From positions 1 through 64,000 of the forward strand of contig JANJTA010000017.1 in the NCBI GenBank assembly GCA_024711345.1: a stretch of DNA of 64,000 nucleotides. Reading direction: 5' to 3'. Below the pieces are notes generated by a model, which ran no database searches, was not told the DNA's origin, and saw only the letters and a list, made by a program, of their open reading frames with translations. Shown piece after piece: positions 1-7,289 of the stretch. A program made the translations under genes and the position numbers. The stretch comes from Rhodanobacter sp. (GTDB lineage: Bacteria > Pseudomonadota > Gammaproteobacteria > Xanthomonadales > Rhodanobacteraceae). How positions within the stretch are numbered: the stretch's first letter is position 1; every line of letters starts with the position of its first letter.

Positions 1-98
1 GTTCGACCTCCGTGCCGGAGCACGGCTCCCTTGGCCTGATGAGCAGTGGGGCGCTGTTGATCGGGGCGTTCGTGGCTTTGCGTCGCCGCCTTGCCTGA
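1..98 (+). CDS. PEP-CTERM protein, 3' end only (truncated by window edge)
   Basis: The last 31 codons of a gene whose beginning lies left of the window. The reading frame shows a sorting signal of the PEP-CTERM type: VPEHGS, a hydrophobic stretch (LGLMSSGALLIGAFVAL), then RRRLA and a stop. It is a close paralogue of the C-terminus of the gene ending at 1772; even the DNA downstream is similar. The third residue of the PEP motif is His instead of Pro (PEH), and the usual LLG after it reads LMS. Whether exosortase still processes it is uncertain. The product would be an exported protein cleaved by exosortase A. Confidence 0.8.
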   Translation, partial: STSVPEHGSLGLMSSGALLIGAFVALRRRLA

Positions 99-121
99 AG
101 CGTTGCTCGGTTCAACTTGGA

Positions 122-153
122 TAAGCACACCCCCGGCAACGGGGTGTGCTTTT
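122..153 (+). terminator. Rho-independent terminator of the partial PEP-CTERM gene
   Basis: AAGCACACCCC, a short CGGCAA loop, and GGGGTGTGCTT followed by TTT form an 11-bp stem 25 bases after the stop codon. A diverged copy stands in the same place after the next PEP-CTERM gene. Confidence 0.85.
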
Positions 154-299
154 ATGCGACTCGCAGTACCGAGTCCGGTCGGATGCATGAGCAGGCGCGC
201 CGGCGGGTCGTCCGGACACACTGTACGCGTCACAACACCGTCGCACCTCAGGTCGACCGCCTCCATTTCCGGATGGCTGGGAAAAGGAGGCCGTTTCAT

Positions 300-540
300 T
301 GACCTTGCCCGCGAGAAACGTACCCCTTGCCGTGTGATTCAATCCACGCAAGGAGAACGCCATGACGAAGACAACCCAGACGCGCTACACGCTCGAACTC
401 AAACAAGAAGCGGTGCGGCTGGTCGAGTGCGGCCAGAGCCAGGTCTCGGTGACCAAGACGCGCTGGTGCTGGTTGAGCAGACCTTGCTCAACTGGGTCAA
501 GGCGAGAGCCGGCAATGCCAGATCAAGGGCGCGGACAGAC
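300..540 (+). pseudogene. IS3-family orfA remnant, frameshifted
   Basis: An ATG at 362, preceded by AAGGAGAACGCC, opens a frame reading MTKTTQTRYTLELKQEAVRL, the helix-turn-helix start typical of IS3-family OrfA transposase subunits. Near 460 the frame breaks. The recognisable continuation (VEQTLLNWVKARAG) is in another frame, and after about 530 similarity is lost. No orfB follows. Homology between the two flanking PEP-CTERM downstream regions stops at about 299, so the element probably begins there. It is a dead fragment; DNA binding to IS ends is the family role. Confidence 0.7.
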
Positions 541-572
541 GGGGTACGGAATTCGAGTGCAAGGTCAATCTG

Positions 573-617
573 CTGAAAATCCCCTTGTCGGCGGTTCGAT
601 TCCGTCCCCGGCCACCA
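573..617 (+). tRNA. orphan 3' half of tRNA-Phe(GAA), probable att scar
   Basis: The sequence begins in the anticodon loop (CTGAAAA, anticodon GAA), continues with the 3' anticodon-stem strand, a T arm (GGCGG TTCGATT CCGTC) and the acceptor 3' strand CCCGGCC-A-CCA. The 5' half is absent: the bases before 573 cannot pair with TCCCC or CCCGGCC. A fragment running from the anticodon loop to CCA is the usual footprint of tyrosine-recombinase integration at a tRNA gene, so this is probably an attachment-site remnant and not a working tRNA. No integrase was recognised nearby. Confidence 0.75.
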
Positions 618-892
618 TTTCATGCGGGTTTCCAGCCATCGGCTGACGTGCTTCGCATCTGGCTGGTTAGCTGCCAGTCTCTCCTGCTGTTCCGCCAGGC
701 CCATTCCCTTGGGTAAAAAATATCGGCGTACCCCATGTGCGCGATGCCGGCTGGGTCGCCTGCCCCGCCTGTTCCTCACCTCAGGAAGTTCTCCCGCAAT
801 GCGCGGGATCGGCTCACGGGCGTACGCCGGACTCGGGTATTTCTCCACCAGCACGCGAAAGCAGCCATCGTCTGCGCTGCGTCCGGAAAAAC

Positions 893-908
893 GTCGGAGA
901 ACCTTACA
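893..908 (+). promoter_or_regulatory. putative PrsR upstream activating site (copy 1)
   Basis: GTCGGAGAACCTTACA. It matches the site at 1983-1998 in 14 of 16 bases and lies 64 bases before the first G of the -24 element at 972, nearly the spacing found at the other two PEP-CTERM genes (65). Assignment to PrsR is inference from the neighbouring sigma-54 activator gene. Confidence 0.5.
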
Positions 909-970
909 TTTTTCGGTGCGTAGCGCACTCGCAGACGATCAGCCCGCTGATCTGCAAGCTATTTCATCTT

Positions 971-986
971 TGGCATAAGTCATGCT
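971..986 (+). promoter_or_regulatory. sigma-54 (-24/-12) promoter of the PEP-CTERM gene at 1032
   Basis: TGGCATAAGTCATGCT. The invariant GG (972-973) and GC (984-985) are separated by exactly 10 bases, with TGGCA at -24. Expected transcription start is near 997, giving a leader of about 35 bases. Confidence 0.7.
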
Positions 987-1031
987 GTCGATGCATGCCG
1001 GGGGCTTTCATTTCGACGGGAGACACTACGC

Positions 1032-1772
1032 ATGAACCTGCTGACAAGACACTGGGGTACGGCAATCCTCGCGGGGCTGTTTGCTGCCGGAGCAATCGGT
1101 GCCGCGCACGCTACGACTACCACCTTTACCGGGCAGGACGATGGTGCGCTCACGACCGGCCCGTTCCCCAACTCGAATGCCGCCCAGACAAGTTTCCTCG
1201 CTGCGGCATCCGCGTTCGGCCCCACCCACACGATCACCTATGAGAGCCTGGCCACCGGCTACTATTCACCCATCGCCGCCGCACCGGGGGTGTCGATCAC
1301 CCTGACCGGCCCGAATTTTGGATCCGGGTTTTCGGGGATCAGCAACACCACGATTGGCAACCTCTACGGCTTCAATACGACCTCCGCTGGCAGCCAGTGG
1401 CTCGGCTTTGCCGGAGGCTCGGCCACCTTCACCTTTGCCGCGCCGACGTATTCCTTCGGGACGTTCCTGACCGGCCTGCAGACCGTATTCAGCGGCACCA
1501 ACGCCCTCCAGGTCACCTTCAACGACGGCACCAGCCAGCTCTTCACGCCGGCGATCAACGTGGACGGGGGAGCCGCGTATTTCGGTTTCACCGACACGTC
1601 GCCGTTCAGCTCCCTCACGCTGACCAACCTGACCACCGACGCCTGGGGCATCGACGACACGACCTTCAACGGGCGTTTGACCTCCGTGCCGGAGCCCGGC
1701 TCCCTTGGCCTGTTGGGCATGGGGGTGCTGCTGACCGGGGTGCTCATGGCTTTGCGTCGCCGCTTTGCCTGA
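1032..1772 (+). CDS. PEP-CTERM sorting-domain protein
   Basis: A 246-residue exported protein. Residues 1-27 are a signal peptide ending AHA. The body is rich in Gly, Ser, Thr and Phe with few charges, as is common for exosortase substrates. The C-terminus carries the sorting signal VPEPGS (from 219), a hydrophobic helix and RRRFA. In this system XrtA cleaves at the PEP motif and the mature protein is released to the exopolysaccharide matrix or surface. No enzymatic domain was recognised. The start is set by the signal peptide and a GGGAGA ribosome site about 9 bases upstream. It is driven by its own sigma-54 promoter and closed by the hairpin at 1797. Its 3' third and downstream DNA duplicate those of the partial gene at the left edge. 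Confidence 0.88.
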   Translation: MNLLTRHWGTAILAGLFAAGAIGAAHATTTTFTGQDDGALTTGPFPNSNAAQTSFLAAASAFGPTHTITYESLATGYYSPIAAAPGVSITLTGPNFGSGFSGISNTTIGNLYGFNTTSAGSQWLGFAGGSATFTFAAPTYSFGTFLTGLQTVFSGTNALQVTFNDGTSQLFTPAINVDGGAAYFGFTDTSPFSSLTLTNLTTDAWGIDDTTFNGRLTSVPEPGSLGLLGMGVLLTGVLMALRRRFA

Positions 1773-1796
1773 AGCGTTGCCCGGTCCGACCTGGAT

Positions 1797-1824
1797 AAGC
1801 ACCCCCGGCAACGGGGGTGCTTTT
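1797..1824 (+). terminator. Rho-independent terminator after PEP-CTERM gene
   Basis: AAGCACCCCCGGCAACGGGG followed by GTGCTTTT: a 9-bp stem (AAGCACCCC/GGGGTGCTT) ending in a T run, 25 bases after the stop. It is paralogous to the hairpin at 122-153. Confidence 0.85.
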
Positions 1825-1982
1825 ATGCGATTCGCGGTACCGAGTCTGGTCGCATGCATGAGCGGGTACGCAGGTAGCCCGTCCACGCACACTGCGCGGC
1901 GTCGCAACGGGGTCATGTCCCTGGCCGATTGCCTCCATTTTCGGGGAATGGCGAAAGGGGGCATTTCGCCAGCAGCGGGGTT

Positions 1983-1998
1983 GTCGGTAAACCTTACA
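1983..1998 (+). promoter_or_regulatory. putative PrsR upstream activating site (copy 2)
   Basis: GTCGGTAAACCTTACA, 65 bases before the first G of the -24 element at 2063. It is the same motif at almost the same distance as copy 1. Confidence 0.5.
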
Positions 1999-2061
1999 AA
2001 ACTGCCGTATTTACGGATGGAAGACGATTAAAAAAGCAATTAAATAAATAGCTTGGCAGTC

Positions 2062-2077
2062 TGGCCCGGAATGTGCT
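2062..2077 (+). promoter_or_regulatory. sigma-54 (-24/-12) promoter of the PEP-CTERM gene at 2192
   Basis: TGGCCCGGAATGTGCT. GG (2063-2064) and GC (2075-2076) are 10 bases apart. The region just upstream is AT-rich (2025-2055), which could aid DNA bending between activator and polymerase. Confidence 0.7.
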
Positions 2078-2191
2078 TATAAAAACTGCCAGTGAGATTC
2101 GCTTGCTGGCAGCAGCGAATACCAGGCGTTCGAAAAAACCCCGAACTGCCCGGCTATGGATGATGACAAGTCTAGATGGGAGTCAAACAGC

Positions 2192-2890
2192 ATGAATAGA
2201 ATCCCCACTCTGGCAGGCATGGCCCTGGCTGCGCTGATGGCGCTGCCTCTGCAGGTTGCCGCCACTCCCATCTCGACCAGCATTGCCCTGGACACCGTTT
2301 TTTCTGGCAACACGCCGGATGGCCCTGCACCTTGGCTCATTGCCGAGTTCACCTCCGCAGTGGGTTCGAACACCGGAACGCTGGTACTGTCCTCCCACAC
2401 GGGCGGCCCCGATTTTATACAGGGCTTGAACAGTCAACAGTCCACAGTCGGCTGGGCCTTTTATCTCAATCAGGCGCTCTCTCCCTCCGGAGCCGCCTGC
2501 ACCGCCGGCACTTGCGCGGACAACGGCGCGTCCTACAAAGCCGGCGGCTTCAATACGGGTCCGGTGCCGGGCTTGTTCAACCTTGCCTTCGGCTGGTCGC
2601 AGAGCAACCGGTTCATGATCGGAGACTCCGCGACCTATGCTTTGACGTTCGCGAGCCCGCTGACCGGGAATCCGTTTGTGGAAAACGCCAGCCATTGGTC
2701 ATCGGTGGCGCACATCCAGGGCATCGCCGATGACTGCAGCGGCTGGATCGTGTCGGGAGACGGAACCGGGGCCGAGGGCAGCGGCCCCTGCCGCTCAGTG
2801 ACGGTGGCGGAGCCCGGCGAGCTGGGCATGCTCGGCCTCGGCCTGCTGTTTGGTGGACTGTTGCTGGATCTGCGCCGGCGTTACAGCTGA
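2192..2890 (+). CDS. PEP-CTERM-like sorting-domain protein
   Basis: A 232-residue exported protein. An earlier in-frame ATG exists at 2156, but the ATG at 2192 follows GGGAG and starts directly with a signal peptide (MNRIPTLAGM..., cleavage after about residue 24). The C-terminal tripartite signal is VAEPGELG, then a Leu/Gly-rich helix, then LRRRYS; the motif reads AEP where PEP is usual. Four cysteines in the body (CTAGTC and later DDC, PCR) could form disulfides in the periplasm. Function beyond being an XrtA substrate is unknown. It has its own sigma-54 promoter and upstream motif, so it is probably co-regulated with the gene at 1032. Confidence 0.82.
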   Translation: MNRIPTLAGMALAALMALPLQVAATPISTSIALDTVFSGNTPDGPAPWLIAEFTSAVGSNTGTLVLSSHTGGPDFIQGLNSQQSTVGWAFYLNQALSPSGAACTAGTCADNGASYKAGGFNTGPVPGLFNLAFGWSQSNRFMIGDSATYALTFASPLTGNPFVENASHWSSVAHIQGIADDCSGWIVSGDGTGAEGSGPCRSVTVAEPGELGMLGLGLLFGGLLLDLRRRYS

Positions 2891-2962
2891 TCGGCCCGCT
2901 TGTGTGAAGTCAGGCGCAGGCGACGCGCTAGAGCCTGCGGTAACGGCACAGCCGGGCCGATC
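2889..2962 (+). terminator. nested hairpins after PEP-CTERM gene, possible terminator
   Basis: GATCGGCCCG (2889-2898) pairs with CGGGCCGATC (2953-2962). Inside the loop CGCAGGC (2915-2921) pairs with GCCTGCG (2933-2939). There is no T run, so it may be a structured 3' end and not a classical terminator. Confidence 0.35.
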
Positions 2963-3093
2963 ATGGTTGCCGTGGTGGCGCCAGCAGGCGCGGACGCCCT
3001 GTTCCTCGCCTAGCCGCCGACTTCTGCACGCAGGGTTCTTTCGCTGAGGAAACCCTAATTCCGATTGGCTTGCATCAGCCAAGACGCCTCAAC

Positions 3094-3918
3094 CTAGGCT
3101 GCCGACCAGGCAAGACCGCGGCTTGCCAAACCAGTGCCGGCCGTCCAGCACGGATCAATGCCATAGCTGGCTTTCAGCAGGCCTGCGATCAGCGAGCCTC
3201 GCAATTGCTCGGGCTCGAACGCGAAGCGATGCGCGAATTTGCTGGCGGGTAGCGGATTGTCGCGTGCATCGGCGAGCCCGCGTGGCAACTTGTCTTTCGC
3301 CAGCCCCTCGAGCAGACGAAGGCGCAAGGGCACCACCGGGTTGTTCCGCACCATGGGGTAACTCGCCGGCGGCGCGAATTGCTCGAAGCCGTAGCAACGC
3401 ACATAGAACTGCACATGCCGCGGGTGCACCCCGATGACGATATCGGTCAAACCGGTATGCAACGCATAGTGGACCGCCCAGCGCATCATGCTGAACAGAA
3501 CCCCGACACCGCGTGACGCGCCCCGGCGACGATCTGCCAGCATCCCCACCTCAAGCAGGCGACGACCCTTCCGGCGCAGTTCGTCCAGGGATTCGGCGTA
3601 GACGCTATCCAGCGCGAGCCCCATGGGATTGTCGCGGAACAGCGTCATCGTATAACCGACTTCCTCTCCTTCCGCGCCCCAGATCACGCAGGTGTGCTTC
3701 CCCACCGCAGAGGGGACGGCATGCATGCCAAACGGGTTCTCGTCGATCAGCCCCATCTCCGAATAGCGCTCGTATACCAGCCGCCAGGCCGATTCCACCT
3801 GCTCGAGGCTGGTCGCGCAAAAACAGGGCGGCTCATTGCCGCGCACCGCCGAACGATGGAGACGTGCCGTAATGTCGACGACGGTCTCGGGTACTTCTGC
3901 CGATCTGATGGGATTCAT
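3094..3918 (-). CDS. PEP-CTERM/exosortase-associated N-acyltransferase (FeeM/GNAT-like)
   Basis: A 274-residue cytoplasmic protein resembling the exosortase-associated acyltransferases and the FeeM N-acyl amino acid synthase core, which move a fatty acyl chain from acyl carrier protein to an amine. Visible landmarks are EQVESAWRLVYERYSEMGL near residue 43, the early strand of the fold; a central block DELRRKGRRLLEVGMLADRR; and HPRHVQFYVRCYGFEQF, the strand-turn typical of GNAT C-terminal halves. It has no signal peptide or membrane segment. It faces a divergent nitroreductase-like gene across a 520-base spacer and is convergent with the PEP-CTERM gene ending at 2890. The real acceptor amine is unknown; the family assignment is from memory of the sequence pattern. 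Confidence 0.72.
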   Translation of the reverse strand: MNPIRSAEVPETVVDITARLHRSAVRGNEPPCFCATSLEQVESAWRLVYERYSEMGLIDENPFGMHAVPSAVGKHTCVIWGAEGEEVGYTMTLFRDNPMGLALDSVYAESLDELRRKGRRLLEVGMLADRRRGASRGVGVLFSMMRWAVHYALHTGLTDIVIGVHPRHVQFYVRCYGFEQFAPPASYPMVRNNPVVPLRLRLLEGLAKDKLPRGLADARDNPLPASKFAHRFAFEPEQLRGSLIAGLLKASYGIDPCWTAGTGLASRGLAWSAA

Positions 3919-4438
3919 ACTTCACTGCCGGTCAGGACACGTTTCTTCAAGGCAAACTGCTTTCTTGGCAACACGGAGTTGTCCCCTGTGTCCGCCGACG
4001 TCGTCCAAGACGGGTATCGATACTGCGATGGATGGTCTGCGCCACGCGACCAATGCAACGTGGCTTGACACGGCGCGGCCGTTGAAGTTGTACGCGCCCG
4101 CGTCTGAGCGGATTGTACAACCCCATATACAACGATTATGTGAACAGCATCTCCATACCCGGCGACCTGCGGTAACCCGACCGTGCTCCACTTCACATTG
4201 CACGCACGTCGGCAACCGACCATGGGGCATGCGGCAGGCCGGCGTTGTCGCCGTGCTCATGCCGGCCCGACAGTGGCCGCATAGGCGCCGACGTCGATCA
4301 CAGAGGGGCCTGTCTCGACCGGGAAAACGGAGCATGGTGCGCACCTCGCCCCCTGCGTATAGTGCCCGTGCGGGCGAACCGATGGTCGGCGATGCGAGAT
4401 CATCGCGATCGGCCGAAAGCAGTGGTCATATCGGACGG
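3919..4438. other. 520-bp divergent intergenic region
   Basis: It separates the acyltransferase (-) from the nitroreductase (+) and no gene was recognised. One weak -24/-12-like match for the + strand gene lies at 4335-4350 (TGGTGCGCACCTCGCC; GG and GC 10 bases apart but with mismatches). The GYCGG-N5-CTTACA motif was not seen here. Confidence 0.4.
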
Positions 4439-5503
4439 ATGCGGACCGTGGATCGGCATACGAAAGAAGGCATCCTGCGCGCGGGCATTGCCGCCCCCTC
4501 GGCGGACAACTCGCAGCCGTGGTGTTTTGCGTGGCAGGGCGACGATCTGGACCTTCGGATCGACGCCAGCCGCAGCGGCCACGTATCCGATACCCGATAT
4601 GTCCTCAGTGACCTGGCCGCTGGCGCATGCCTGGAGAACATGGTCATCCACGCCAGATCGCTCGGTTATGCGGCGGACCTGCAACCCTTCCCGCAGCCCG
4701 ACGACGAGCTGTGGGTCGCCCGCATGCGCTGGCGCCACGATCCCGGCCCGCCTCCCGTCGAGCCGTTGGCGAGAGCCATCGCGCAGCGCCACACCGACCG
4801 CCGCTTTCCCTGGAGCGGCTCGATCGACGCCGATGCGCAGGCACGCCTGAATGCGCAGGCCCAGCTGATTCCCGGGCAGCGGCTTTGGTGGCCACAGACA
4901 CCGCATGCGAGAAAGGCCGCACTGGACGTCATCAGGCAGGCCGAGACACTGCGTTTCAGGAGTCCAGCGCTGCACGCGGAGCTGTTTTCGAGTATCCGCT
5001 TCGCGGTCGGCTGGCACGCCGCCTGCGAGGAAGGCCTGGCTCCGACGACGCTGGCCGTGGAGCCACCGTTGCGCCCCGTCTTTCAGGCGCTGCGTCGCCC
5101 CGCGATGATGAGCATGTTCAACCGGCTGGGCGCGGCGACGGTGCTGGGGTGGCGCTCGGCCTGGCTGCCCATCCGGCTGTCCCCCGGCCTGTGCCTGCTG
5201 GTCATTCCTTCCACGGCGCGATCCGATGTACTTGCAGCTGGCCGCGCCTTGCAGCGCGTGTGGCTTCAGGCCACCCTCGACGGGCTGTCGGTCCAGCCCT
5301 ACGCGGCGGCGGGCGTTCTCGGCCTGGGGTTCGTAGCCGTCGAACCGGCCTTGCAGCAGTCGCTCTCGCGCGTGGGGCCGACCCTGCGCAACCTGTGCGC
5401 GCCGGGGTATGGACTCGTGTTCTTGCGCCTCGGCCACACGCGGTCCGCACCGCGCGGTCGCAGCGGGCGGCGAACGCTCGAAAGCTTTGGTGCCCTCCAG
5501 TAA
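4439..5503 (+). CDS. Acg-like nitroreductase-family protein
   Basis: A 354-residue protein with two half-repeats of the nitroreductase fold as in the Acg family of putative FMN-binding oxidoreductases. The N-terminal motif AGIAAPSADNSQPWCF is the classic flavin-phosphate contact segment, and RHTDRRFPWSG near residue 115 is the Arg-rich family signature. The C-terminal half has LGLGFVAVEPAL. No signal peptide. The open frame extends far upstream to 3836, but homology begins at the ATG at 4439. Members reduce or oxidise small molecules, or bind flavin without known activity. Placed between a FeeM-like acyltransferase and a ThiF-like enzyme, it may act on the same metabolite. Substrate unknown. 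Confidence 0.7.
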   Translation: MRTVDRHTKEGILRAGIAAPSADNSQPWCFAWQGDDLDLRIDASRSGHVSDTRYVLSDLAAGACLENMVIHARSLGYAADLQPFPQPDDELWVARMRWRHDPGPPPVEPLARAIAQRHTDRRFPWSGSIDADAQARLNAQAQLIPGQRLWWPQTPHARKAALDVIRQAETLRFRSPALHAELFSSIRFAVGWHAACEEGLAPTTLAVEPPLRPVFQALRRPAMMSMFNRLGAATVLGWRSAWLPIRLSPGLCLLVIPSTARSDVLAAGRALQRVWLQATLDGLSVQPYAAAGVLGLGFVAVEPALQQSLSRVGPTLRNLCAPGYGLVFLRLGHTRSAPRGRSGRRTLESFGALQ

Positions 5504-5961
5504 CGGCTTGGGCCAGCCGGCCCCTGCCCGTGTGCGGTGGCCTTCACGCACTGCGTGACCTTGGCTTCTTGCCCATTCCAGCAAGCCTGCCGCAGACGCC
5601 CGACGATGCGTGCCGACAACGGCGGCAAGTCCCCCGCCGCGCCCTGCGGCAGCCTCTTGCTGGTGCATGGTACGAGGGCCCCCTCATGTCGAGATTCTTT
5701 ACAAACATGGTTTGCAGTCGGCATCGGCGGGCGGAACTGCAAATAAAGCAGCCATTTACACCATAAGGGGTGCGCAGCCGGCTGGGCAGGAGGGGAACCG
5801 GAGATCGCTTCGTCGGCCAGCGCGGCTCGGGGCCGGCTCGCCGACGAAACATGTTTTCATTCAACAGGTTGAATCCACGCTGGTGAGGTGGCCGGGCGCA
5901 GTACCACGGCAAAGTACCTGGCCGAAGCACGCAACCGTCCGCATGGCTGAGGCGACATGGC
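5504..5961. other. intergenic stretch upstream of PEP-CTERM gene
   Basis: No credible coding sequence was seen. The open frame reaching 6929 from 5610 has no recognisable protein before the ATG at 6138. The downstream part of the spacer (5962-6056) holds the regulatory elements listed separately. Confidence 0.5.
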
Positions 5962-5977
5962 GCCGGAATCTCTTACA
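5962..5977 (+). promoter_or_regulatory. putative PrsR upstream activating site (copy 3)
   Basis: GCCGGAATCTCTTACA, 11 of 16 identical to copy 1, ending 65 bases before the first G of the -24 box at 6042, the same spacing as copy 2. Copies 1 and 3 also share TCGG four bases after TTACA. Confidence 0.45.
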
Positions 5978-6040
5978 GATATCGGAGGAACTCCCCAGCC
6001 TTCCACGTGAAATACCATATAAAACATGGTGTTGCATTCA

Positions 6041-6056
6041 TGGCACACACGTTGCT
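6041..6056 (+). promoter_or_regulatory. sigma-54 (-24/-12) promoter of the PEP-CTERM gene at 6138
   Basis: TGGCACACACGTTGCT, an almost perfect match to TGGCACG-N4-TTGCW. GG at 6042-6043 and GC at 6054-6055. Confidence 0.85.
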
Positions 6057-6137
6057 TTCAAGGACACGCAGGGCAACGTCAATCGAGCGCCGCAGCCAAT
6101 GCGGTTGTCCGGGTTGGTTCTCGCTGGAGGGAAGATC

Positions 6138-6929
6138 ATGTTGAAAAAGAAAAGCATCGGAATCGCACTCGCATGCGCGCTGGCGCTGGGTGCGTGGAGT
6201 GAATCGACGCTGGCGACGCCCATCAACGTTGGCGGCATCCATTTTGATCCCAGCCAAACGTTCAATCCGATTTTTCAAGCCACTAACTTCCGCGAAACGA
6301 GTGTAACGACGGCCGGTGAGACGCTCCTCGGCTACGGAATGGTCACCAATCTCAACAACGAATCACCGAGCGTATTTTGCCCAGGCTGCGATTTCACTTT
6401 CACCTTCACTTATAACGTTAAGCAAGTAAACGGCTTGCAAGTCGTGTTTGACGGTGGCGCGCTGAATTTCTACGTCGTCTCAAGCTTCGATGTCAACAAT
6501 CCCAGTTCGGCCATGGGCACTACGCCGTGGCTCATGTTGACGGGACATAACATTCCGCCGCCCGTTTCTTTTTTGACGAATGGGACGCTTTTCTCCACGG
6601 TGTTCTCCGGCACTGTCGGCAACCCTACGGGCGCTAGCGGGTTCGGGTATCTGGACGTTGGGGGAGGCCTGGCGGGGCATTATTTCGACACCAACGGCCA
6701 ACTAGATGGGTCTGATTTTTTCCTGAATTCGTCATTCCAGGTCGCGACGGGTAACAACATTTGTACTGGCCCCCTTGGCACTGGAACCTGTTATCCGATT
6801 GCGGGCCAAGGGGGCTTGACGGGTCTGGCGAAACCATTACCCGAGCCGGGTGAGATCAGTCTGTTGGGCGTTGGTCTCGGCATCTTGGGTTTCATGCTGC
6901 GTCGCCGTAGCAAGGAAGCCAAGAAATAA
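6138..6929 (+). CDS. PEP-CTERM sorting-domain protein
   Basis: A 263-residue exported protein. The ATG at 6138 follows GGAGGGAAG at a proper distance and starts a signal peptide (MLKKKSIGIALACALALGAW..., cleaved after about residue 26). The C-terminus is LPEPGEISLLGVGLGILGF followed by MLRRRSKEAKK, a canonical PEP motif, helix and basic tail. The body is Gly/Asn/Phe/Thr-rich with a CPGC pair and a later pair (ICTG, GTCY). Codon use is visibly less GC-rich than in the neighbouring enzymes, which could reflect the low-complexity composition or separate origin. It sits between the nitroreductase and ThiF genes and carries the best sigma-54 promoter of the window. Confidence 0.9.
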   Translation: MLKKKSIGIALACALALGAWSESTLATPINVGGIHFDPSQTFNPIFQATNFRETSVTTAGETLLGYGMVTNLNNESPSVFCPGCDFTFTFTYNVKQVNGLQVVFDGGALNFYVVSSFDVNNPSSAMGTTPWLMLTGHNIPPPVSFLTNGTLFSTVFSGTVGNPTGASGFGYLDVGGGLAGHYFDTNGQLDGSDFFLNSSFQVATGNNICTGPLGTGTCYPIAGQGGLTGLAKPLPEPGEISLLGVGLGILGFMLRRRSKEAKK

Positions 6930-6966
6930 GCATAGATCGGCACTTGTTGCACATGGTTTGATGATC

Positions 6967-7000
6967 AATGGCGCCGCTCCCCCGAAGCGGCGCCATTTTT
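6967..7000 (+). terminator. Rho-independent terminator of PEP-CTERM gene
   Basis: AATGGCGCCGCT, loop CCCCCGA, AGCGGCGCCATT then TTT: a 12-bp perfect stem with a T tail, 38 bases after the stop. Confidence 0.9.
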
Positions 7001-7289
7001 CCATGCCCTGCTTGCGTTGAACGGGTTTGTCGGCCGTTTGCAGCAGCAGCCCCATCGGCACCGGCGCGGTGTGACCACATACGGCTGTCGTTTCGGGGGC
7101 AAGGAGTCGACGACACAGCAAGAAGTACCGGCCCATCTGACGACCGAACCCGTTTTCAAGGCATCCAATGGCCTGGTTGCTACGAGGCGAGACATGAGGC
7201 CAAGCACAACACATCCACCGCAAGCCGCTGTTACGGTGCCGGCTTGACCACAGTTTTGCGCACGCGACCATGTCAAGGGTAGACGTCTC

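Noticed and set aside
573-617. Functional tRNA-Phe gene
   Set aside because: The acceptor and anticodon 5' strands, D arm and leader are missing; upstream bases cannot pair.
399-854. 151-codon minus-strand open frame crossing the tRNA fragment
   Set aside because: It reads antisense through the tRNA piece (WWPGTESNRR is a typical tRNA artefact) and through the IS remnant; no family likeness, although a decayed integrase end could not be fully excluded.
4150-4166. Minus-strand -24/-12 element for the FeeM-like gene
   Set aside because: Only GG and GC agree, and it lies about 240 bases from the start codon.
4335-4350. Sigma-54 promoter for the nitroreductase gene
   Set aside because: GG-N10-GC spacing fits but -24 reads TGGT and -12 reads TCGC, and no CTTACA element stands upstream; too weak to call.
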